Below are positions 11,400 to 21,954 of a stretch of 64,000 nucleotides of DNA, piece by piece. The notes beneath the pieces are model-generated. The model saw nothing but the letters and a program-made list of their open reading frames with translations. It ran no database searches and was not told where the DNA came from. Source of the stretch: Anaspis maculata. Taxonomy: Eukaryota; Arthropoda; Insecta; Coleoptera; Scraptiidae. The position numbers and the translations under genes are program-made. The stretch's first letter is position 1. Every line of letters starts with the position of its first letter. The stretch covers positions 36,975,745 to 37,039,744 of the forward strand of contig OX421962.1 in assembly GCA_949128115.1 (NCBI GenBank), given 5' to 3'.

Positions 11400-12330
11400 T
11401 TTTAGCGCATTTTCCATCTTGATGAAAATCGCTATTGCAACCGCTTTGTCCGTCCGTCCGTCCGTTCCTCGAACTTCTCCCAAACTAGACGCCCTAGCTT
11501 TCTAATTTTTTCGCTGTTACATAGCTGCTACTCCCAGAGGAGGGCAAGGCTATATTGAATGTCTATATCACGCCGCCAACATAGAGAAAACCGCCCCCGA
11601 TAAACTTGAAACAACATGATATTGCAATTTCTCCCAGACCCACTGCTCTGGTGTTCTCATTTTATGAATAATACATAGTTGCCACTTATAAACGTAAGCC
11701 CAGAAACATTCCGCCTTCAATATGCGCCGCCGATATAAAAAAATGCTAAAAACCGCCCCCAATCACTTTGAAATGAAAAATATAAACCCGAAGACATAGC
11801 GATCTAATTCTTTCGGTATATGAACAGCTGACTAAAAATGGAGAAGGATAGGCTACTTTTGGTTAGTCGCCGCCCCCAGATTCCGCCCCCGAACGACAAA
11901 TAGTGCAACTTTCACAATTTTACTGATTGAGATGTTCTCTCAAACATTTAGAAACTACCAACTCAAATTGTGCAACATTTGCTTAGCCGAACGCTGCTGC
12001 TCCCACACGCCGCCCCCAAAGTAAGAGATAAATGAAAAACATGAACCCGAAGACATACGATCTAAGTCTTTCGCTATATAGATAGCTGACTAAAAATGGG
12101 AAAGGATAGGCTACTTGTGATATGGCGCCGCCTTCAGCTTCCGCCCCCAAAAGAAAAAAAGTGCAACTTTCAACAATTTTCACTGATTCAGATGTTGATG
12201 TTACCTCAAACATTCGGAAACTCTCAACTCAAACTGTGCAAGAATTTCTTTGCCAAACTCTGCCGCTCCCACACGCCGCCCCCAAAGCAAGAGATACATG
12301 TAAAACATAAACCTGAAGACATAGCGATCT
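11400..12330. repeat. About 260-bp tandem repeats with GCCGCCCCC blocks
   Basis: The block starts with AGCGCATTTTC and TTTGTCCGTCCGTCCGTCC (11436-11466). It is followed by units marked by CCCGAAGACATA, AGCTGACTAAAAATGG, GGATAGGCTACTT and GCCGCCCCC. The GAAGACATA marker falls near 11791, 12051 and 12315, giving a period of about 260 bp. A less similar unit precedes it (11530-11780). Apparent ORFs here are frames through the repeat. The (GTCC)n start resembles that of the repeat at 17806-18870. Confidence 0.75.
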
Positions 12331-13578
12331 GTCAGTGGGCAAAAAAAGAACCGGAACTAACCTGCCAATATCTCCGTAACTCAACGGTAAAAGTTTTTTC
12401 AAGATTTTGTACAAGGCATTCTATAACTCATACGGCATCCTATGCAAATAAATAGAAAATTAAGGCCAAAAATATTGAAGCTGTTAGAGCTTGTCAATAA
12501 ATTGGTAGATCTCGCAAAAATTTTCCCGGAAAAGCGATAGTCATTGGAGACGATTGGGGTCCTGATAGACAATCTTTCTTCATTAGAAAGATAGACTCGC
12601 ATAATGTTTTTTGCAGGAGTTGAAAAAATCAGAAGACTTGCGAGAGGGAAAGTAGTTTTGTTCCTTGTTCCTTTTTAATTGTTCGCTGAAAAAAATCGAC
12701 CATGAAATGTCTGCATCCGATGAACCCAGTTCACACACGCCGGTCGGTAAGTTGGTCATCTAATCTTCAGGCTACCAGGTAGGTATTATGTAGATACAGG
12801 AAAACTGTATGACAAATTTACATGAAGTTGGCAGCATGGTGACCGCGGATGCTCTCCCGCGGCTAAGCCGCCAATGACTTCGGGTCATCGATGCGAACAG
12901 CGCAAGACGACGCGAAGCAGAAGTTCGATTCATCGAGAGTTGAAGTAGGAGACGATTAATTACACAAAGGTTGTAATTGAAATAATCCCGTGCACGCTTA
13001 ACAACCCACCGCTGATGTATGGTCAATATAAATTATATTCCGCGAATGAAATGTGTGTAGGGAAGTTACGCGCGACCTGCCGCTGCGCTTGTTATTATGA
13101 GGCGGATCGGGCTACCGGATTGCCCGCTGCCCCGGATTACACGCTAAATTACCAATTAGACGTACCCGCTAATTATCCGCTGACTACATGGGTACACAGG
13201 CCTTTGCTGTTGGGTCTCCTCCTGCTCGAACTGCCCGAGCTACCGGTCTGCCGCCGGTTGCTTCTTGCGGTCGATTCTCTTCCACCAGTTTGCTCTTTTA
13301 CTCTTTTACTACAAAGATTATTCACCGACTAACGCGATATTAACCCCATTCGTGTTGAATGTGTATCGCGCTCTGAGTGCATTTTTCGCCTTTTTGTCGA
13401 CGTTGCTGGAATCAAATGAGCGCTGTTAGGGATTATGAATTAGGTACGCAGTTCTTGCTACACAACCAGGGCCTGGGAAGTTGAACTTTTTACAGCACTT
13501 ACAATGCCTACTATTATTAAATTTATGGGCCGGTCTGCGGCTCAGAAGCAAAAACCATCACTTAGTGACCGAGGAAGG
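12331..13578. other. No recognised gene
   Basis: Includes a 105-codon open frame at 13015-13332 (plus strand). It is Leu/Pro-rich at its C-terminal half, with no recognised domain, and I do not call it a gene. The rest shows nothing distinctive. Confidence 0.4.
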
Positions 13579-13640
13579 TGTGAAAATACGGCATTTGATA
13601 AAGAAACAATTTCCTTCGGCAGGATTGTTCTTCAGGGTTC

Positions 13641-14659
13641 TTAACCCTTGATCAGTCGCGCGGGGTGTATAAAACACCCCAGCATAATAAATATAGCTAC
13701 CGATTTCGCTTCGAGTCGAATAGATGGCGCTCCTATTCAGTACCTTCCTGTCAAAGTATTGTCAGTCATATTCTGTTGCCGGTTCTGAAACTGATTTGAA
13801 AAGGTGGCTGTTATTTTGTGTCAAACTGGTCCTGGGTACTATGGACACCCCGTGTGCCTTCCCGCGTAATCTTTCTTTGCATACTTTGCATCACTGTGAA
13901 TTAGACAGCCTGGTGACTTTTGTCGCTTACAATAATGATGCAAAAACGACCAAAAGGCATTTTTTGACAAAAGTTGGCTTGAAAATGATAAACGAACACA
14001 TTTGCAGAAGAGCAGCAAACAAAACATTGCCAAAATATCTCCGCTCAAAAATTGCAAAGTTATCAGGTATTCCTAAGAATCCTGCTCTTGCAGGGCCTCA
14101 GTTGCCGGTGAGTAAGGGCGGGTGTGTGACTTGTCCAAGGAAGAAGGACATCAAAAACCAAATGCTGCTGTGATCGATGTGCTAAAAACACGTGTATCAA
14201 GCACATGAAAAATGTTTGTGAAGAATGCTTCGATTCTATGGATAATTATTCCAGTAGCGACAGTGAGTGATTTTGAACAGGCTGAGTTTTGTTTTTCTTG
14301 TAATATTTTTTTATAAAATAACAATTACCTGTAAAAGTCAACATTTTTACTTATGTTTTGAGTATTTTTCAAAGTGTTTCATCACCATGAAGATCAGAAT
14401 CAATTGTTCCATGAATAAATGGTTTATTTCAATGAAATTCTCATCCTTTTGCATTTTCCTGATTTCTGTCGTTGTCTGACCAAATTTGACCCCAAAAAAA
14501 CATGTGTTTATTCCATCAATGTACATGAACCCGATTATCTTGAAAAACTGAAAAAAAAATGTCGGTAACACTCAAGGACGCTGCAATTTTAGGGGTGTCG
14601 ATGACACCCCCGTTCGACCTATTTCATCGTGAAAAGAGACGCGCCTGCCCAAGGGTTGA
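13641..14659 (+). mobile_element. piggyBac-type element, internally deleted
   Basis: The left end TTAACCCTTGATCAGTCGCG and the right end, inverted, (TTCAA)CCCTTGGGCAGGCGCG match as terminal repeats. Each end carries a subterminal hairpin GGGGTGT-5 nt-ACACCCC (13662-13680 and 14592-14610). The left junction is TTAA and the right is TTGAA. Other copies of the host repeat have TTGAA at the empty site. It encloses only the C-terminal part of a piggyBac transposase, so it could not move itself. Confidence 0.85.
13880..14270 (+). pseudogene. piggyBac-type transposase C-terminal relic
   Basis: The open frame from about 13724 to 14173 ends with KVGLKMINEHICRR (about 13970-14011) and GGCVTCPRKKDIKNQM. 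It then continues after a one-base frameshift near 14168-14172 as CDRCAKNTCIKHMKNVCEEC and a short Ser/Asp tail, with stop TGA at 14268-14270. The Cys/His pattern (CxxC, CxxC, CxxxH, CxxC) is the cysteine-rich DNA-binding tail of piggyBac transposases. The catalytic DDE core is absent. The frame before about 13880 is not clearly homologous. Its start codon at 13724 is probably incidental. Confidence 0.85.
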
Positions 14660-14769
14660 AGTCGATCCATCCGAAGCACCAAAAAAATCATCCTTTAGGG
14701 GGGCTGCAGGAGTCCCCCAAAGTTTTGGGTGCAAGAACTTCCCACCAAATCACTGTTGATTATTGCTGT

Positions 14770-15090
14770 CAGGGGCGGACTTGGGTTTCGTGGCGCCCTA
14801 GGCATGACTGAATTCGCCGCCCCTTCCCCTTAGAGAGGTGTGTTTCAGAGAACTAGTTTTTGTTTACATTTTTAGAGCACTAACTGCTGTTAATGATAAT
14901 AAGTGGTTTTTTCAATAATAATTGACACAAATTAACAAAAATTAAACATAAAAAAATTGTGCGAACGCGATTTTCGTGGAATAAAAATAAAACCACGCTG
15001 TTTTTTCCAAAAAGACGATGTCGATGCCGCCCCCTTGGATCTGCCGCCCTACGCACGTGCCTACTTTGCCTATTGCCAAATCCGCCCCTA
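14770..15090. mobile_element. hAT-like MITE with 5-bp target duplication GCTGT
   Basis: The left end CAGGGGCGGACTTGGG and the right end CCAAATCCGCCCCTA are inverted repeats, with subterminal GTGGCGCCCTAGGCA and GCACGTGCCTAC-type GC-rich blocks. GCTGT flanks both sides (14765-14769 and 15091-15095). The uninterrupted sequence is seen in copies at about 24990 and 43455 (ATTGCTG followed directly by ATCTATC-type sequence), confirming the boundary. hAT elements usually duplicate 8 bp, but 5-bp subgroups are known. Class is inferred. Confidence 0.8.
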
Positions 15091-15475
15091 GCTGTATCTA
15101 TCATCAAGGAAGCATATAACTCTATTGTGAACATTGACAGCATTGGTTTTTCCACTTGGGTCATTCGTCGCACTTGAAATAGTTTTTTTTTTCACCTGGC
15201 CAAAAAAATAAATTTCCATCTTTTTCTCCATAGAAAACAATGTTGTAGTGACATATTTTGTATCATTTCCCATTAATTCACAGTCGCTTCATCCATATAC
15301 GAGTATAAAGTCAAAATTGCGATATTGGCATTTTATGAAGAACAGTTCATAAAAAAGTATGCCTTTTTGTAATGTCCAATTCAACAGCTATTATTTGCAT
15401 TTTTTCTTTCCACTTGATTAGGAATAACACTTAGGCCAAATAGACCGAAGTGTTTTCTAGCTGTATCCATTGAGA

Positions 15476-16745
15476 TTTTATTTTATTAACCCTCCATTCT
15501 ATCTACAATCTGTCAAAAAAGAAGCAATAAGTAAACTGACAACAACAAAAAAGGTTGTTACAGCAGACAACTACAGTTAGTTGCTAATTTAAACTTGACT
15601 TAAGCTAATATTTTGATGAAAAAAATTGGTGAAATGTAGTAGTAGAAGGCACTCAGGTCAGCTCAAATTGTTGCCATTGTTTGAGACGGTAAGCTTGTTT
15701 TCCTACGATCACCTACGAAAGTGACCCCTTTCACACGCTATAGTAGGCTCAAAAGTTGTCAATTACGTCAACCTACCCAACCTGTGCGTTATAGCCGTGC
15801 GTTGTTATAACGCACAGTTCATCCGGATCACGAAACAATACGAATTTGAACGACGATTTAATCACAATTTCGAAAAACCGGCTTTCAATATCACTTCAAC
15901 TCTGATTCACAAGCAAACCATAAAGGCGGGTACTCATCAGCGCGCTGTATCTGCAACTGCAACGTGTAATGCAACTGTTACTGTACCAAGATTCCATAGT
16001 GTGGACGGCGCGCGCGAACCTACCTTGTATCATTCGCCGCGAGCCGACCGCCGTAATGCAACTTGATACTGCAACAAATTCCATAGTGTGTACGCTGTTC
16101 GCGAGCCTGCCGCGAGCCCAAGCTGCAACGTTCGCCGCGATCCGACCGCCTGTCGATAAATGCCGTGAACACAAAGACGTTTTTTGTGCCAACATAAAAC
16201 AAACAAAGACATTCATACCAAAGTCGTAGTCAATACGAAGTGACCATCGCACAATGTCATGGCAGAGTGGCCGGAAGGGAAGGCGGTGGTATAATTTAAT
16301 TTATATAAAAGTTTCCCATTAATATGGAGCCCGAAACATTCCAACTACTTCAAGAAGCCGTTGAAGGAAGACGCTCGGGCTGAAATACCCGCAGGGCTTG
16401 ACACACCGGCCACTAGTTGCAACAAAAAAATGATGTCAATTCTCTCTTCATACCTATAGAAAAGAAGAATAAAAAATTCAGCTTTACGATTTTAATTTGT
16501 AATTATTATTGAGCTGCTGTGAGTGCTGTGGCATTTGACTACGGTACATTCAAACCATTCGCGAAATACGGCGTTCGTTGAATAAGCAGTGACTTCTTTG
16601 CACAATTGCACAGTTGTTGTTGAAGCTTCTCACGATTACGATCGTTTCAGAAGGGGAAGAAGAAAAACCTCTACGGGTCAAATTGTTGAGATTGAGGACA
16701 CAACAACTTCATACCAACCCATCGTTTAATATCACCAAGTATTCC
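15476..16745. other. Mostly unassigned; holds a 15918-15970 repeat fragment
   Basis: GCGGGTACTCATCAGCGCGC and TGTATCTGCAAC at 15928-15960 recur inverted at 23565-23592, each next to GCAACGTGTAATGCAAC-type 12-mers. So a dispersed repeat end lies here. CCATAGTGTG and CGCGAGCC blocks repeat twice at 15990-16110. A small perfect stem occurs at 15789-15822. No gene recognised. Confidence 0.5.
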
Positions 16746-17762
16746 TACAGGGTGTTCATTTGGAAAGTTATCACCCCTGATTTCTCGCCGCCAGAATTTT
16801 TCACAAGAAAACACCGAAACAGATCGATTTTTGGTTCGAGGGGGACATGTAGGACACATACTGCCAACTTTTTTATCTTCAACCCCTTCGCCCTCACCCC
16901 ACCTCAATTCATAATTTCGAACAGCATTACTTATCTTGTGAGGTACATCAAACTGAAGCCAATACAATTCTCTTTCCGTCAAACATATTTTCAATCATTT
17001 TAAACCACCCCCCAACTCTTATAAAAATTTCTCTTTAATAATGAAAGGAACATGTAAACTCCCGATGTAAACATATAAACTCCCGATTCTTGAGAAATAG
17101 ACTTTTGAGCAGAAACAGGTCGATCTTTATTTCAATGGGGTCATGTAAAACTCGTATGTGCAAATGTTCATCCTCAACCCCTTCGCCCCCACCCCCCACC
17201 TTACCTTACTTCAAAGGGGTGATTTAAAAAAAGATTGGAATAATTTTGACGGAAAGACAATTTTATTGCCCTCAATTTTATGCATCACAAAATAAGTAAT
17301 GCTACTTGAAATTTCAAAGTAGGATAAAGTGGGGGCGAAGGGGTTGATGATGAAAAGTTTGCCATCTGTATCATATGACCTTTTTAAAATAAAAATCGAC
17401 CTGTTTCTGCTGGGAAGTCTATTTCTCAAGAATCGAAAGTTTATAGGGGAAAAAGCTTCCTTTCATTAACAAAATAGAGGATTTTCACAAGGGTTGGGGG
17501 GCGGTTTGAAGACATTAAAAATATGTTTCGCAGAAAGAAAATCTTATTTCCTTCAATTTGATGTGTCACAAGATAGGTGATGCCAGTTGAAATTATAAAG
17601 TAGGGTGAGGTGAGGGCGAAGGAGTTGAAGATAAAAATTTCACAGTATGTGTTGTAGATATCCCCCTTGAAACCAAAATCTACTTGTTTCGGCGTTTTCC
17701 TGTAAAGAATTTTGGCGGCAAGAAACCTAGGGTGACAACTTTTCAAATGAACATCCTGTATA
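16746..17762. mobile_element. 1-kb palindromic MITE, TACAGGGTGTTCATTTG termini
   Basis: TACAGGGTGTTCATTTGGAAA at the left is mirrored by TTTCAAATGAACATCCTGTA at the right. Matching inner blocks (GCCGCCAGAATTTTT with AAGAATTTTGGCGGC; CAACCCCTTCGCCC with GGGCGAAGGAGTTG) run for most of each arm. A second pair of CTTCGCCCCCACC/GGGGGCGAAGGGGTTG blocks near 17190 and 17330 shows the arms are internally duplicated. Tips are shared with 2019-2709 and 48038-48273. The 129- and 172-codon frames inside it are chance reading of the arms. Confidence 0.85.
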
Positions 17763-17805
17763 GTAAAATGACCATATAAATCTATTGTGAGTACTGACTT
17801 TATTT

Positions 17806-18794
17806 TTAAGCGCATTTTCGTAAGAAAATGACGCTTATATGACCGGTTTGTCGGTCTGTCTGTCCGTCTGTCCGTGTAGAAATTAGGAAGTTGTGCTCCT
17901 CCTCGGGGAATAAAGCTAGAGCCTTGAAACTTTTTCCGATGGATAGCTGGGGTTCCCAAGGATAACCAAAGAGCATCATTTTTTATCCATAAATAGGGTC
18001 ATAGTAATATCAAACAAGCGAATATGCCTCATGTGCATGAGGCTCAGTAGCGCACTTCCTTTTTGGAGGATTAGTGAACGCAAGATGTTAAGTGATTAGG
18101 GTTCTACCGTCTTGGGCAAAAAATTGCAATATGGCGGCCAAAACATCGACAGAATCATGAAATTCGGCTTGAAAATCAAAATGATCGTACTAGACAAGGG
18201 TAAGTTCCAAGTTTCATGAAAATCGTTCCACTAACAAAAGATTCCAATATGGCAGCCAAGATGGCGGCAGAATTATGAAACTCAGCTTGAAAATAGGAAT
18301 GATCGTACGAGACAAGCGTTACTTTCAAGTTTCATGAAAATCCTTCCACTTATAAGAGATTTCAATATGGCGGCCAAGATGGTGGGGCAATCATGAAATT
18401 TGGCTTGAAAATAAGAATGATCGTACTAGACAAGGGTGAGTTTCAAGTTTCATGACAATCGTTCCACTAATAAGAAATTTCAATATGGCAGCCAAGATGG
18501 CGGCCGAATTATGAAAGACAACCTGCCTATTTGGTCCTTGAGGACCTAAGCTATCCACCGGATAAAGTTCAATCTTCAAGGGCTGTAGCTTTATTTCCCG
18601 AGGAGAAGTTCAACTTCATCGAAGTGCACAGGAGATCTCTGTTTTTTGAGAATAATGATAACGATGTATGGATAACAAAAATAGTGCCCATTGGCCACCC
18701 TTGGGGACATCAGCTATTAATCGGGAAAAAGTTCCAAGACTCTTGTTTCAATTCTCGAGAATGAGTACAGCGTCTTTATTTCTGCACGGACTCG

Positions 18795-18829
<35 letters not shown>

Positions 18830-18870
18830 CGGCCACATAAGCGTCATTCTGTTACTTATATAAAAAAATG
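17806..18870. mobile_element. Inverted-repeat element with 118-bp tandem core
   Basis: The ends pair as ATGACGCTTATATGACCGG with CCGGCCACATAAGCGTCAT, including (GTCTGTCC)n and (GACA)n runs in the two arms. Further in, TTTTTCCGATGGATAGCT pairs with AGCTATCCACCGG. The core has units spaced exactly 118 bp, marked by CAATATGGCGGCC/CAGCC at 18127, 18245, 18363 and 18481. Half of the same structure lies at 21376-21850. No protein is evident. Confidence 0.8.
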
Positions 18871-19125
18871 TTCTCCAACTGATTTCGACCTCCTGAACAC
18901 TAATATCGGGTTCACTTTTGAATTGGAACATTTCTTTTTTATCGAAAAACCGAGAAAATGGTAGCCTTGTCACATGATTTTTAGTGATACCTACCTACTT
19001 TTTTTTGTTATTGAGCGAACATCTTTCGTAATTTGAGTGCCATTATCCTTCAGGTACCTAGTATTGACTATTTCAAAATGTTCAATTACTATTTCGGCAC
19101 GTCTGATTTTAAATTTGTAGGGTCG
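18871..19125. other. AT-rich spacer
   Basis: Nothing recognised between the 118-bp-core element and the 400-bp tandem pair. Confidence 0.4.
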
Positions 19126-19659
19126 TGTAATATGCGCCGAGCCGTGGCTTTGCGGTCGTTTTCAAAAATTGATAACAATTGACCCAACGGTCGGATCGAA
19201 GTGGGGTTTCTGTCAAAAGAGAGTTCAAATTGTTCTCTAAATATAATGCCGTACATGCAGTGATGTATTTCATTAAGAAATTGTAGTTGCCTGCATATCG
19301 CAACTTTCTACATCTTACCGCGAATGCCAGCACTTGATCGGCGAAGCCGCCCTACACCAAAATGTTATTTTTGTAATTGTTCATGATTATTTCGGCAAAA
19401 TTTTTCTTGATTCGCGTACCAAGGCCATGAGCTACCCATTCGAGTTGAAATATTTTCTGTATTGAATTTCGTTTTGTTCGGAGGAAAGGATATCAAGCAC
19501 CAGCAAGCAACGAATAAATCATTTGCGGCCGAGCCGTAGTTTCGGAGTCATTTTCAAAAATTAATAACTACTAATCGGCACCTCGCACCGATGTGAAATT
19601 TTCATTAAAATAAAGTTCAAATCATTCTCTAAATATAACTCCGCATATGTATTATGGTA

Positions 19660-19663
19660 AAAT

Positions 19664-19698
<35 letters not shown>

Positions 19699-21110
19699 CT
19701 TTATTTCGTTCCATGTTTACCCCATCAGGTGTGGAACCGTCACAGTATGTACATTGTACAGCAATGCGTAATATAAATAAATATAAATCGCATTCAAATA
19801 TAAATAAACATCTCAAATAAATAACCACATAAATATATAAATAGATAACAACACAAATATATACAAAAATATAGAAATTTATGGGAAACAACACACATGG
19901 TATATAGATTAAACATCATCATAAAAACATTTTAAAATTCATGACTTGATCGACGTCCGTATCATCAATGAACTCCTGCACCGAGTAATAAGCTTTACAT
20001 GCTAGAAACCCCCCGAGCAAGTGCCGAACCCGAGGTAAGCGCAGCTTTTTGAAGTCGGAAGGAAATTGATTGAAAATTTGTAGTGCTGAATATGGAACAT
20101 TTTTCTGAAGGTAAGTATATTGCAACTTATTCATTTTGAGATGATCTTTGTTTCGCGTTGCATATGCATGATTCAATCTGCATCCCTCAAACAAATCCTG
20201 GTTCTTCAAGACAAATATTGTGACCTCATAGATATAGAGAGACGCCAAAGTAAGAACGCCGTGCTCAATAAAATATGGCCTGCATGTATCTCTACCTTTT
20301 ATTTGAAAAACGTTTCTTAGCGCTCTTTTTTGCAGTCTGAACACTCTGATGGCATCAGCCGAATTTCCCCAAAAAATTATTCCGTATCTGATTCTAGATT
20401 GGATATAAGCATGGTAAGCTGCTAGTGCCGCCTCAGTGCTAACCAGTGCAGCTAATGTTCTCAATGCATAGCAACACTTCGCCAAGCCCCCAGCAACAAA
20501 CTCCACATGAGCCCTCCAATCCAATCTGTGATCGACTATGACACCTAGAAATTTAGCGTTAGGTACCGACTCTACATCAGTGTCCTCAAACCTAAGGGTA
20601 TACAGTGAGTCGCCCTGACTATAATTAAACTTGATGAGATTTGTCTTAGACATATTTAGCTGCAAGCCACTCGCCCCGAACCAGCCCGAAAGCGTGTCAA
20701 GAGCGTTGACAACTCCCAGACCCGCGCCCTCAAGGTCAACACCGCCAACAACCAGTGAGGTGTCATCCGCAAACTGAATCACTGGTTCTTCTATAAGATT
20801 GGAAATTTCATTTGTATAGATTATGTATAAGAGTGGGCCCAGAATGGACCCCTGTGGAACCCCTCTTTTTATAAACAATTTTCTTGATCTTAATTTTATG
20901 TCCTTATCCCTATCGAAATCCAAAACACATTGCGGTCTGCCCTCCAGGTAGGATCCGAGCAGTTCAAGGGCTATGCCTCTCACCCCAACACTCTCAAGCT
21001 TTTTTAGCAATAAATCGTGACGAACGCTATCGAAAGCCTTCGACAGATCTAGGCATGCCATTAGCGTGGTGTGATTTTTATTCTGTGACTCGACTATCTC
21101 CACAATTGCT
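19660..21110 (-). mobile_element. 5'-truncated non-LTR retrotransposon with (ATCT)n tail
   Basis: On the minus strand: RT reading frame, a 3' UTR of about 260 bp, AATAAAG near 19700, then (ATCT)n at 19665-19698. Short tandem 3' tails are typical of CR1/L2/RTE-like LINEs. The endonuclease and first part of RT are missing at the 5' end, as usual for aborted target-primed insertion. Next to the 5' junction (21104-21156) is AATTGCTAT-type low-complexity filler. No clear target duplication was found. Confidence 0.85.
19919..21103 (-). CDS. Non-LTR retrotransposon reverse transcriptase (partial, frame intact)
   Basis: An uninterrupted 394-codon frame. It would copy LINE RNA into DNA at the insertion site. 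DLSKAFDS (residues 19-26) holds the first catalytic Asp, GVPQGSILGP (81-90) is the conserved RT block, and FADD (111-114) holds the other two Asp residues. The thumb region and a C-terminal domain ending in ACKAYYSVQEF follow. The first codon is GTG, and the frame continues open to the truncation, so this is not a natural start. The endonuclease and RT fingers are missing, so the copy is not autonomous. An intact frame suggests a fairly recent insertion. The clade (CR1-, jockey- or RTE-like) is unresolved. Confidence 0.9.
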   Translation of the reverse strand: MEIVESQNKNHTTLMACLDLSKAFDSVRHDLLLKKLESVGVRGIALELLGSYLEGRPQCVLDFDRDKDIKLRSRKLFIKRGVPQGSILGPLLYIIYTNEISNLIEEPVIQFADDTSLVVGGVDLEGAGLGVVNALDTLSGWFGASGLQLNMSKTNLIKFNYSQGDSLYTLRFEDTDVESVPNAKFLGVIVDHRLDWRAHVEFVAGGLAKCCYALRTLAALVSTEAALAAYHAYIQSRIRYGIIFWGNSADAIRVFRLQKRALRNVFQIKGRDTCRPYFIEHGVLTLASLYIYEVTIFVLKNQDLFEGCRLNHAYATRNKDHLKMNKLQYTYLQKNVPYSALQIFNQFPSDFKKLRLPRVRHLLGGFLACKAYYSVQEFIDDTDVDQVMNFKMFL

Positions 21111-21375
21111 ATAATTGCTAAAATTGTTAATTGCTTAATTGCTATAATTGCTATTTATAAGATCGGGTACTTCCTCGCATGTGATAACTTTCGAGATCAG
21201 GCCGGCTTCTGAAATGCAGCATTCAACGGCGATGCCGCGTCACACTAAATTGTTATTATTGTCATTGTTTATTATTATTTCGTCAAGATTTTTGTTGGTT
21301 CGGGATACAAGGTCATGAGCTACCCAATGGAGTAAAATTTTTTCGCAAAAACCTTTTCGTCTAGGACTAGATGCT

Positions 21376-21850
21376 GTGACGGACGGACGGACGGACGGAC
21401 AAAGCGAGGACAAAAGCGCCTTCCCGTTTGGAGAAGTGCGCTAAAAACTAAGATTTCTCATATAAACTTTTGAAAAATTGACCTTCTCTCCGGGTAATGA
21501 AGCCAGAATCCTGTAACTAGAACTTTTTCCGATGGATAGCTTAGGTCTTCAGAGGTGGCCAGTGGACAGATTGGATTTCATGATTGCGCCGCCATCTTGG
21601 TCGCCACATTGAAATCTCTTATTAGGGGAACGATTTTCATGAAACATGGAACTTACTCTTGTCTGGTATGATCATCCTTATTTCCAAGCTGATTTTCATG
21701 ATTCCGCCGCCATCTTGGTCGCCATACTGAAATTTCTTATAAGTGAAACGATTGTCATGAAACGTGAAACCAACTCTTGTGTCGTATGAACATTCTCATC
21801 TTCAAACTGGACTTCATTTCCATCATTGGCAGATCTGCACTAAGAAAATG
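21376..21850 (-). repeat. Half copy of the 118-bp-core element
   Basis: (GACG)n at 21377-21402, then TTTTTCCGATGGATAGCT and two units with GCCGCCATCTTGGTCGCCA at 21588 and 21706, again 118 bp apart. It equals the inverted right half of 17806-18870. Confidence 0.75.
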
Positions 21851-21954
21851 CGCTATTGCGACTCACGCACGTAGGGGCGATATTCAGTTGTTGTTTTATG
21901 TCTGTGCTATTCTTTTCACAAATACATAATATCAATTTCTTCACCTGGTTACTA

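Larger units (their letters stand above)
13579..15475 (+). repeat. Dispersed repeat family I, copy 1 (carries two insertions)
   Basis: Begins near AAAATACGGCATTTGAT and includes GGCAGGATTGTTCTTCAGGG, GATCCATCCGAAGCACC, CAAGGAAGCATATAACTC and TGCATTTTTTCTTTCCACTTG. Copies occur inverted at 24525-25150 and 42835-43655, with a fragment at 41092-41235. Comparison with these shows two insertions, a piggyBac relic at 13641-14659 and a MITE at 14770-15090. The family class is unknown, and no coding capacity is evident. Confidence 0.75.
19126..21370. repeat. Two-unit tandem repeat (about 400 bp) split by a LINE
   Basis: GCCGAGCCGTGGCTTTG near 19135 and GCCGAGCCGTAGTTTCG near 19531 start two similar units, both with TTTTCAAAAATTRATAAC and GTTCTCTAAATATAA-like blocks. 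ATGAGCTACCCATTCGAG (first unit, about 19427) reappears as ATGAGCTACCCAATGGAG at about 21317. So the second unit is split by the LINE at 19660-21110. Confidence 0.7.

Noticed and set aside
13015..13332. 105-codon Leu/Pro-rich frame as a host gene
   Set aside because: No domain, no supporting context, and low-complexity C-terminal half.
16614..17003. 129-codon plus-strand frame
   Set aside because: Starts outside and ends inside the same MITE; mirrored by the 172-codon frame on the other arm.
17441..17959. 172-codon minus-strand frame
   Set aside because: It lies across the arm and edge of a palindromic MITE and into the next repeat; no domain.
19665..19698. GATA microsatellite as an independent repeat
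   Set aside because: It sits exactly at the LINE's 3' end after the AATAAAG signal, so it is best read as the element's (ATCT)n tail.
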